The notes beneath the pieces were generated by a model that was not told where the DNA came from, made no database searches, and saw nothing but the letters and a program-made list of their open reading frames with translations. Shown here piece after piece: positions 8,535 to 14,961 of a stretch of 64,000 nucleotides of DNA (within the stretch, counting starts at the first letter, position 1; each line of letters starts with the position of its first letter). A program made the position numbers and the translations under genes. The DNA comes from Pedococcus_A sp963730585 (GTDB lineage Bacteria; Actinomycetota; Actinomycetes; Actinomycetales; Dermatophilaceae). The DNA is taken from the NCBI GenBank assembly GCA_963730585.1, contig CAVSSL010000014.1:62001-126000 (forward strand). Direction: 5' to 3'.

Positions 8535-9668
8535 ATGCGCACCAGCCGCTTGACTGTCGCGGTCGTCGCCACGTCGACGATCGCGCTCGTAGGCGTCGCC
8601 GCGGGGGCGAGCGCCCAGACCACCACCGCCACCAGGGCGCCTCGGGTGGTCACCCTCACCGATCGTGTGCTCGCACCCTTCCAGCTCGCGGTGCGGGACG
8701 GATACCTCAGCCACGACGGCGCCGTCTACGTCGCCGACGGGTTCACCCAGACCGTGTCGCGGATCCGGGGCAACGGCACGCTCGCCAAGGTCGCGTCGTT
8801 CCCGGGCAAGGAGAGCGACGTCGCAGGCCTGGCCTTCTCCCGCTCCGGCCGCACCCTCGCGTGGACGTCGACCGACCACGCCAAGGGGGAGTCCTGGCTC
8901 AACCTGACCCGGCCTGACGTGGGCACCCAGCGGTTCTCGCTCTCGGACTACGAGAAGAGCGAGAACCCCGATGGCGACGTCCAGTACGGCATCAAGAACC
9001 CGAACCAGTGCCAGATCGACGCGTTCGCGAAGCTCGGGCAGGCCATGGGAGAGGACGTCCAGGCCAGCTACAAGGGCATCAAGGACTCGCACCCCTACTC
9101 GGTGGTCCAATGGGGTGACTACTGGGTCGTCGCGGACGCGGGCGCCAACGCCCTGCTCAAGGTCGACGCGCGCGGCCGCATCTCCACGCTCGCCGTGCTG
9201 CCGACGCAGCCGGTGAAGATCACCAAGTCGATGGCGACGGCGAACAAGCTGCCCTCCTGCGTGGTCGGCGCCACCTACGCCTTCGAACCGGTCCCCACCG
9301 ACGTCGAGGTCGGCCCCGGTGGCGACCTCTACGTCACGACGCTGCCCGGCGGCCCCGAGGACCCGAGCGCCGGTGCCCGTGGTTCGGTCTACCTGGTGAA
9401 CGGCTACACGGGGAAGAGCTTCCGGATCGCGACCGGGTTCGCCGGGGCCACCAACCTCGCCATCGCCGGGCGCACGATCTACGTGGCCGAGCTGTTCGGC
9501 GGCCAGATCTCCACGGTCCACCACGGCAAGCCGCGTCCCTACGTGAAGCTGCCGGGCGCCCTGTCGGTCGAGTACAGCAACGGCCACCTGTACGCCGGGA
9601 CCATGGCGCCCATGGACGCCAAGGGCAAGCCGATCGGCAAGGGTCGCGTCGTCGAGATCCGCAGGTGA
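8535..9668 (+). CDS. Secreted ScyD/ScyE-like beta-propeller protein
   Basis: 377 residues from the ATG at 8535, behind a GGGAGA ribosome site. Residues 1-30 form a signal peptide (two Arg, hydrophobic core, ASA-Q cleavage site), so it is exported. The mature part repeats short segments such as DGAVYVADGF, GDYWVVADAGANALLKVD, GPGGDLYVTTLPGGPEDP and GRTIYVAELFGGQIS, the blade pattern of NHL/SMP-30-type propellers. Database entries call this family ScyD/ScyE after the scytonemin gene cluster of cyanobacteria, but most actinobacterial members have no known job. It is transcribed away from hrpA and is followed by a strong hairpin, so probably monocistronic. Confidence 0.8.
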   Translation: MRTSRLTVAVVATSTIALVGVAAGASAQTTTATRAPRVVTLTDRVLAPFQLAVRDGYLSHDGAVYVADGFTQTVSRIRGNGTLAKVASFPGKESDVAGLAFSRSGRTLAWTSTDHAKGESWLNLTRPDVGTQRFSLSDYEKSENPDGDVQYGIKNPNQCQIDAFAKLGQAMGEDVQASYKGIKDSHPYSVVQWGDYWVVADAGANALLKVDARGRISTLAVLPTQPVKITKSMATANKLPSCVVGATYAFEPVPTDVEVGPGGDLYVTTLPGGPEDPSAGARGSVYLVNGYTGKSFRIATGFAGATNLAIAGRTIYVAELFGGQISTVHHGKPRPYVKLPGALSVEYSNGHLYAGTMAPMDAKGKPIGKGRVVEIRR

Positions 9669-9732
9669 GCCACGGACAGGCGGCCTGCGCAACCAGCGAG
9701 GCACCGCCCGTGACATGACCGGTCACAGGAGT

Positions 9733-9778
9733 CCACCGGACGCTCCCGGCCCCACCAGGGGCCGGGGGTGTCCGGTGG
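9733..9778 (+). terminator. Nested hairpin terminator after the propeller gene
   Basis: An outer 9-bp stem (CCACCGGAC at 9733-9741 with GTCCGGTGG at 9770-9778) encloses an inner 9-bp stem CCCGGCCCC/GGGGCCGGG with an ACCA loop. It lies 64 bases after the stop and five bases before the next gene, so it may also shape that gene's leader. Confidence 0.7.
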
Positions 9779-9782
9779 CGTC

Positions 9783-10490
9783 ATGACCCGGCGCGGTCGC
9801 CGGGAGGCACCAGTTGCCGCGCTGCGGGTGGTCCTCGCAGACGAGTCGTGTGCTTTCCGGGACGGCCTGGGCTTCCTGCTCCGCACCGGCGGGGTCGAGG
9901 TCGTCTCATCGGTCGACGACCTCCCCGCCCTGCTCGAGGTGGTGCGCCGGCTCTCGCCGGACCTCGCGGTGGTGGACGCCGACCTCGACGCCACGCGCGC
10001 CGGCTCCGGTGTCACGGCCGCGCTCGCGGTCAAGGCCGAACAGCCCGGGATGGCAGTGATCGTGGTCGCCACCCACCCCGAGGCACAGCACGTGCTGCAG
10101 CTGCTGGACGGCGCGGGCAGCGGCGCGGGGTACCTGCTCAAGGACACCGTGCGCGACGTCCTCGGCCTGCTCGACGCGGTGCGCCGGGTGGCCGGCGGCG
10201 GCCTGGCCCTCTCCCCCGAGGTCGTCTCCCCCATGGTGGCGGAACGCCGTGCGGCGGAGCCCTTCCGCGGGCTCAGCGACCGCGACCAGGAGGTGTTCTC
10301 GCTGGTCGCCCAGGGACGGTCGAACGCCGGCATCGCCGAGGCGCTCATGCTGTCGACCAAGACGGCCGACAGCCACGTCGCCGAGCTGCTGGACGACCTC
10401 GGCGTCGAGCACGACGGCACCGACAACGGGAGGGCGCGAGCGACCCTCGCCCTCCTGCGGCGGGTGTCACCAGGCGTGGCCCCTGTGTGA
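9783..10490 (+). CDS. LuxR-family response regulator (orphan)
   Basis: 235 residues from the ATG at 9783; an upstream GTG at 9768 lies inside the terminator stem and is less likely. A receiver domain (residues ~14-130) has the acidic pair Asp20-Glu21, candidate phospho-acceptor Asp65 (VVDAD) and the conserved Lys of GYLLKDT. A LuxR/NarL helix-turn-helix follows at ~165-215 (LSDRDQEVFSLVAQG, then NAGIAEALMLSTKTADSHV). It should bind DNA as a phosphorylation-controlled dimer. No histidine kinase is nearby, so the partner is unknown. The recognition helix is slightly atypical (TADSHV instead of TVKTHV). Confidence 0.85.
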   Translation: MTRRGRREAPVAALRVVLADESCAFRDGLGFLLRTGGVEVVSSVDDLPALLEVVRRLSPDLAVVDADLDATRAGSGVTAALAVKAEQPGMAVIVVATHPEAQHVLQLLDGAGSGAGYLLKDTVRDVLGLLDAVRRVAGGGLALSPEVVSPMVAERRAAEPFRGLSDRDQEVFSLVAQGRSNAGIAEALMLSTKTADSHVAELLDDLGVEHDGTDNGRARATLALLRRVSPGVAPV

Positions 10491-10517
10491 GCCGCGGCCG
10501 CGCCACGAGCGGCTCCG

Positions 10518-11714
10518 TCATTCGTCGCGGGAGTGCCCCGCGCGCCACCGCTCCCGGACCACCTCCGCCCGTTCGTATGCCGCGTTGACCTGCTTGCCGC
10601 GCGTGTACGCGGCGGAGCCGGCCTCCAGACCCCAGGCAGTCAGCAGCATGGCGCGGGCATCGGCCCCGTTGCGGGTGGCCACGGCCCAGTCCCGGCGCGC
10701 GGCCCTCGCTCCGCGGGTGGCTCGTTCCCGCGCCGCGGCGCGCAGCCGCTCCCGCACCGGGACCGGAGGTCCGGCCGCGGGCCTCGGGGGCGGCGGCGTC
10801 CGTGGCGGCGCGGGGTGCAGCCGCCACGGGTCGTTGGCCCGGGCCTGGGCCTTGACGCCGTGCCGGAGGCGCGAGGAGGTGCTGGAGAAACCGACCGGGC
10901 CGCGGTGCGCCGCGCTCGGCAGACCCCTCGCCATTGCCGCCGTGCGCAGGGAGCCGGCGGCGAAGCCCACGGCGTTGAGGCCGAGCTCCTCGACCAGTGG
11001 ACCCCACTCGCCCTCGTCGTAGGCGACCTTGACGACGCCGTCGAGGAGGAGGCCGGCTGCCGCGGACGTCGCCCCGACCGCCGTCGCGGCAGGTCGCCAG
11101 GCGGGCACCATCCCCACGCCGGCCGCGGTGCTGGTGACCGTGTCGGCCAGACGCGCGCCGCCCTTGACCGTGTCGTAGTCCAGCGTGTCGGTCAGGGCGT
11201 CGTGGACCAGGGCACCCAGCGCGCGGCTGCACCGCCGGTCCGCCTCGTCGAACCGCTCGCGGGCGGCGACCCAGCGGCCTTCGTTGTCCTGGACCTCGGT
11301 GGCTCCCTCCACCATGAGCCGGCGCAGCTCGGGCACCCGGGCGCGCTCCACCGGCGACTCACTCGCCTCCGCCTGCGCCAGCGCCTCGGCGTACCGGTCA
11401 CGCCGCCAGATGCCCCGCTCCCGCAGGCTGATGGCGAGGTTGCACTCCTGCTGGGCCTCGCGGAACGCGGAGGCGAACACGCGCAGGGCGGCCGCAGCGC
11501 CGGCATACCGCTGTGCCACCGAGTCGAGCACCGGCGGCAGCAGGACGAGCTCGGCGGCGAAGGCTCGGCCGGCAGGGCTCTCCCACCGGGCGGCGTGGCG
11601 CAGCGCCAGCAGCCGCTCCTGGGCGGAGGCGACGCGCTGGGCCTCGTCGCGCAGCGCGGCGGCGAGGCCGTCGACCACGTCCGGGCTGCCCGGGATGGGC
11701 GGGTAGGCGCTCAC
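10518..11714 (-). CDS. Large partner of a WXG100-like protein, possible type VII substrate
   Basis: 398 residues starting with a GTG that overlaps the upstream stop (GTGA at 11711-11714), so it is translationally coupled to the small WXG100-like gene. The N-terminal ~150 residues are helical (DEAQRVASAQERLLALRHAARWESPAGRAF), with the W-x3-G-type bend (WESPAG) seen in LXG/WXG-like domains. The middle is Ala/Gly-rich and weakly hydrophobic (AATAVGATSAAAGLLLDGVV), followed by a Pro-rich linker and a basic Arg-rich tail. No toxin motif is recognised. The pairing resembles ESX/T7SS substrate pairs, but no EccC or other secretion gene is in the window, so export is inference. Confidence 0.6.
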   Translation of the reverse strand: MSAYPPIPGSPDVVDGLAAALRDEAQRVASAQERLLALRHAARWESPAGRAFAAELVLLPPVLDSVAQRYAGAAAALRVFASAFREAQQECNLAISLRERGIWRRDRYAEALAQAEASESPVERARVPELRRLMVEGATEVQDNEGRWVAARERFDEADRRCSRALGALVHDALTDTLDYDTVKGGARLADTVTSTAAGVGMVPAWRPAATAVGATSAAAGLLLDGVVKVAYDEGEWGPLVEELGLNAVGFAAGSLRTAAMARGLPSAAHRGPVGFSSTSSRLRHGVKAQARANDPWRLHPAPPRTPPPPRPAAGPPVPVRERLRAAARERATRGARAARRDWAVATRNGADARAMLLTAWGLEAGSAAYTRGKQVNAAYERAEVVRERWRAGHSRDE

Positions 11715-12001
11715 GGCACGGCTCCGCCCAGGGCGTCGGCCACGCGGGTCTCGACCTCGACGTAGCCCGCGCCGGCCGCTCGCGCCCCCAGAGCCAGCGC
11801 CTCGAGGCGTCGGCCGAGGAGCAGCCGGTAGCGCTCCCAGTTGCCCAGGACGTCGGTCACGGCTCCGGCGGTCTGACCGGGGCCGAAGGCCCACGGCTCG
11901 ACGCCGCTCACCCGGTCGAGGGCGGCCAGGAAGGCGCGGACCTCCTCCAGCTCCGCGCCCAGCCGGACCAGGTCCTCGGCGCTGACCGCGATCTCAGGCA
12001 T
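11711..12001 (-). CDS. WXG100-like helical-hairpin protein
   Basis: 96 residues beginning MPEIAVSAEDLVRLGAEL. Two amphipathic helices (about 5-32 and 50-90) flank a turn containing W37 and G40/G42 (EPWAFGPGQTAG), the size and layout of a WXG100/ESX-type chaperone-substrate subunit, although the exact W-x-G spacing is relaxed. It overlaps the downstream 398-residue gene by four bases, a typical way to make a stoichiometric pair. Homology is inferred from architecture, not from a strong motif match. A long hairpin at 12060-12101 isolates it from the hemerythrin gene upstream. Confidence 0.6.
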   Translation of the reverse strand: MPEIAVSAEDLVRLGAELEEVRAFLAALDRVSGVEPWAFGPGQTAGAVTDVLGNWERYRLLLGRRLEALALGARAAGAGYVEVETRVADALGGAVP

Positions 12002-12059
12002 GCCGGTCAGGCTAGGCCGGTCCCGTCAACGGCCCACCCGGTTTTCCACAGGGGCAGGG

Positions 12060-12101
12060 GCGTGCCGGGCACCCACGAGGGGGTTGGGGTGCCCGGCACG
12101 C
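12060..12101 (-). terminator. 15-bp hairpin terminator after the hemerythrin gene
   Basis: A perfect inverted repeat, GCGTGCCGGGCACCC at 12060-12074 and its complement at 12087-12101 with a 12-base loop, sits 71 bases past the hemerythrin-DUF2249 stop and before the WXG100-like gene on the same strand. Confidence 0.7.
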
Positions 12102-12171
12102 CGGAGGGCGGTCGGCGGGGGCGCCGACCGGGTGTGGCGCCGAAGGGGCGCGCACACGGGGTGGGGCCGGA

Positions 12172-12993
12172 TCAGGCCACGCGGACGAACCGCAGCCGCC
12201 AGGCCTCCGGTCCGCGCTCGAGGTAGTCGACGGAGAAGGCGCCCGGCGCCCGGCCCTCGAGCTGCTTGAGGAGGGGCAGCGGGTCGTGCGGGGCGACCAG
12301 GACCATGCCGGTGCCGGGCCGGACGGAGTCGAGCGCCCCGAAGATCGTCGCGTGGCGGATGGCGTGCGGCACGGTCCGGGCGTCGAGCTCGGGGAGGTCT
12401 GCACCGTCGGTCTCCCCGCAGGCGCACCCACCACCGCAGCCACCCTGGGCCGCGGCGTTCTCGTGTGCCTCGGCGAGCCCAGCGTGGTGTCCGTCGTGGT
12501 CGTGCCCGCCCAGCAGCTCGTGCATGCCGGCCAGCGCTGCGGCGAGCGAGACCTCGGGCGAGGTGGCCAGCAGCGGAAGGACCTGGTCGTTCTCCTTGGC
12601 GAGGTGGCTCTCGAAGGTGACCGACAGGGCGCGGGCCTCGGCTGCTGCCTCCACCGGGGTCCGGGCGGCCTTGAGCGACGCCACGAGACCGAGGATGAGC
12701 TGGTGCTCGACCAGCATGGCGTCGATGAGCAGCCGCGCCCTGCTGTCCTGGTGGGCCAGCGGGTACATCGCCTTCTCCTCGGCGAGCGCGTGGGGCACGA
12801 GGTCGCCCTCGGCCCAGCGGACCAGCTCGTCGCGCGCGGCGAAAGCGGCGCCGGCGGCGGAGCCGGCCTCGGCCGCACCGGCCACCCGACGGGCCAGCAT
12901 CGCGAGGGTGCCGGCCATCTCGGCGTGGTGACCCTTGACGGCCTCGACGGCGGCGGCGTCCTGCTCGGTTGATGCGATGACGACGGTGTCCAC
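12172..12993 (-). CDS. Hemerythrin domain-DUF2249 protein
   Basis: 273 residues from a GTG at 12993 behind an AGGAGG site. Residues ~10-165 form a hemerythrin (HHE) four-helix bundle with the expected ligands: HH in KGHHAEM, H..E in HALAEEKAMYP, EH in LVEHQLI and H..E in FESHLAKEN, which bind a di-iron centre sensing O2 or NO. A His/Cys-rich linker (HDHDGHH, then GGCGGGCACGE) leads to a DUF2249 domain at ~195-273. DUF2249-hemerythrin proteins are frequent in denitrification and nitric-oxide-response loci, and this one diverges from a regulator/NirK-type operon, supporting that role. The Cys-rich linker could bind a metal; this is not proven. Confidence 0.85.
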   Translation of the reverse strand: MDTVVIASTEQDAAAVEAVKGHHAEMAGTLAMLARRVAGAAEAGSAAGAAFAARDELVRWAEGDLVPHALAEEKAMYPLAHQDSRARLLIDAMLVEHQLILGLVASLKAARTPVEAAAEARALSVTFESHLAKENDQVLPLLATSPEVSLAAALAGMHELLGGHDHDGHHAGLAEAHENAAAQGGCGGGCACGETDGADLPELDARTVPHAIRHATIFGALDSVRPGTGMVLVAPHDPLPLLKQLEGRAPGAFSVDYLERGPEAWRLRFVRVA

Positions 12994-13059
12994 GGTGTCC
13001 TCCTGGTGGTGCCCTGTCGGGAGTGGCGGGGCGTCTACCCATTTAATACACTTGTTTCC
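12994..13059. promoter_or_regulatory. Divergent promoter/operator region between hemerythrin and regulator genes
   Basis: This 66-base gap separates the two divergent starts. Its right part (13037-13059 and into the next gene) is strikingly AT-rich for this genome (ATTTAATACACTTGTTTCC), and the palindrome GAATATTC sits at 13062-13069, overlapping the first codons of the regulator gene. That placement suits autoregulation by the winged-helix regulator. No footprint can be assigned from sequence alone. Confidence 0.5.
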
Positions 13060-14961
13060 GTGAATATTCCAACCAGCCTCGAGCAGCGCCTGGCCACCCC
13101 CGGCCTGGGTCCGCGACCCGCCTCGGCCACGGCTGCCGCCAGCACCGCCCCGAGCCGGGCAGCCGCGGCGGTGCTCGACCTGCTGGCCGCCCAACAGCAG
13201 CCGGTCACCGCGGCCGCCCTGGCCGAGAGCTCCGGCCAGCACACCAACACGGTCCGCGAGCACCTCGACGCCCTGGTCGAGGCGGGACTGGCGACGCGCG
13301 AGCGTGCCGAGTCCGCCGGCCGCGGACGCCCGGCGTGGCTGTACTCCGCGACGGCGGCGGAACAACCCGTGGTGCGCGAGTACGCCGGGCTCGCAACGGC
13401 GCTCGCCATGCAGCTCGCCCGCACCAGCGCCCATCCCCACGACGACGCGGTCGAGGCGGGCCGAGCCTGGGGCGAGCAGCTGGCCGGCGAGCGCACCGCC
13501 CCGTCCTCCCCGGCCGGCGCACGGCGCGAGGTCGTGAACCTGCTCACCGGGCTGGGCTTCGACCCGAGCGCCGACAGCCGCGCGCAGACGGTGCGGCTGC
13601 GGCAGTGCCCGCTGATCGCTGCTGCCAGGGAGGAGCCCGAGGTGGTGTGCTCCGTGCACCTCGGCATCGTCCGTGGCGCCCTGGAGACGTGGCACACCCG
13701 CAGCGACGAGACCTCCCTCGTGCCCTTTGCCGAGCCGGGCGCGTGCCTGCTTCACCTGACGGGCGCCACGACCCGCACCACCGACGCGGGCCGCCACCGG
13801 CCGGAGCCGGTCGTGAGCTGGCGGCGGCTGCCGTTCCTCCTCCCCGCCGGCCTGGCGTTGCTGCTGGGCCTCGACGCGGGTCTGCGGCTGCTGGGCGTGC
13901 CGGCCGCTCCCGTGTCGGACCGGCTGCCCGACGTCCACGGCCCACTGCTGGTCCTCGGCTTCGTCGGCACCCTGGTCGCCCTCGAGCGCGCCGTCGCCCT
14001 GCGCCGACGCACCGGGTATGCCGCGCCGGCCCTTCTCGGGGTCGGCGGCCTCCTGCTCGTGGCACCGCTGCCGCTGCGCCTGGGCCAGGCGCTGCTGACC
14101 GTCGGCGCGGCCGGGCTGGTCGCGGTCTACGCCGCGCTGTGGCGCCGGCAGCGTGACGACGCGGTGCTCGTCCAGACCCTCGGCGCCGTGCTCGCCACCG
14201 GTGGTGCCCTGCTGTGGCTCGGGGGTGTGGAGGTGGCCAGGCTGCTGCCGTGGCTGGCCGGCTTCATCGTGCTGACCATCGCCGGCGAACGCCTGGAGCT
14301 CGCGCGCCTGCAGATCCTGTCCTCGACCACCGCCTCCGCCTTGGTGGCCACCAGCGCGGCGGTGGCCGTGTCTGCCGTGGCTTCGCTGTTGTGGCCGCCG
14401 GCCGGCTTCCCCCTCCTCGGGCTCTCGGTGCTCGCCCTGGTGGCCTGGCTGGCTGCGCACGACGTCGCGCGCCGGACCGTTCGAGGCACCGGGCTCCCCC
14501 GCTTCATCGCGGTCTGCCTGCTGGCGGGGTACGCCTGGCTCGCCGTGGCCGGAGGTCTCTGGCTGGCGGCCGGACCGGTGCTCGACGGCCCCGCCTACGA
14601 CGCGGCCGTGCACGCCGTCTTCCTCGGCTTCACCCTGTCGATGATCATGGCCCACGCCCCGGTCATCCTGCCGGCCGTGCTGCGGGTGCGGCTGCCCTAC
14701 CGGGCCGTCATGTACGTCCCGGTGCTGCTGCTGCAGGCCACGCTCGTCGTGCGAACCCTGGTCGGCGACGCCTGGGACGTGCCGGTGGCCCGGCAGGCCG
14801 GCGGCGTCGGCAACGCCGCGGCGGTGGTGCTCTTCCTCGCCGTGATGGCAGGGTCGGCCACCACCCGCCGAGAGACGCGCACCCCGCAGCGCGAGCGGGC
14901 CGCCATTCCTTCCCCGGTGCCGCCCACCCCGACGACCCTCACGGTGGGGGCTTCCCGATGA
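13060..14961 (+). CDS. Winged-helix regulator fused to a polytopic membrane domain (NnrS-like)
   Basis: 633 residues from a GTG at 13060. Residues ~35-100 form a winged helix (VTAALAESSGQ, TVREHLDALVEAGLA). A sensory region follows with cysteines spaced C-x13-C-x31-C (RQCPLIAA, VVCSVHLG, GACLLHL), like Fe-S or metal-binding DeoR/ArsR-type regulators. From ~255 on there are about 10-12 transmembrane helices with a DVHGPLLVLGF segment recalling the histidine motif of NnrS, a haem-copper membrane protein of nitric-oxide metabolism. No stop or frameshift separates the halves. The stop overlaps the nirK-type start (ATGA). It could be a membrane-tethered one-component sensor, or two genes fused in this lineage. 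The NnrS likeness is tentative. Confidence 0.7.
   Translation: MNIPTSLEQRLATPGLGPRPASATAAASTAPSRAAAAVLDLLAAQQQPVTAAALAESSGQHTNTVREHLDALVEAGLATRERAESAGRGRPAWLYSATAAEQPVVREYAGLATALAMQLARTSAHPHDDAVEAGRAWGEQLAGERTAPSSPAGARREVVNLLTGLGFDPSADSRAQTVRLRQCPLIAAAREEPEVVCSVHLGIVRGALETWHTRSDETSLVPFAEPGACLLHLTGATTRTTDAGRHRPEPVVSWRRLPFLLPAGLALLLGLDAGLRLLGVPAAPVSDRLPDVHGPLLVLGFVGTLVALERAVALRRRTGYAAPALLGVGGLLLVAPLPLRLGQALLTVGAAGLVAVYAALWRRQRDDAVLVQTLGAVLATGGALLWLGGVEVARLLPWLAGFIVLTIAGERLELARLQILSSTTASALVATSAAVAVSAVASLLWPPAGFPLLGLSVLALVAWLAAHDVARRTVRGTGLPRFIAVCLLAGYAWLAVAGGLWLAAGPVLDGPAYDAAVHAVFLGFTLSMIMAHAPVILPAVLRVRLPYRAVMYVPVLLLQATLVVRTLVGDAWDVPVARQAGGVGNAAAVVLFLAVMAGSATTRRETRTPQRERAAIPSPVPPTPTTLTVGASR

Noticed and set aside
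10518..12001. A full ESX/type VII secretion locus
   Set aside because: Only the small pair is present; no EccB/C/D or mycosin gene is in reach.
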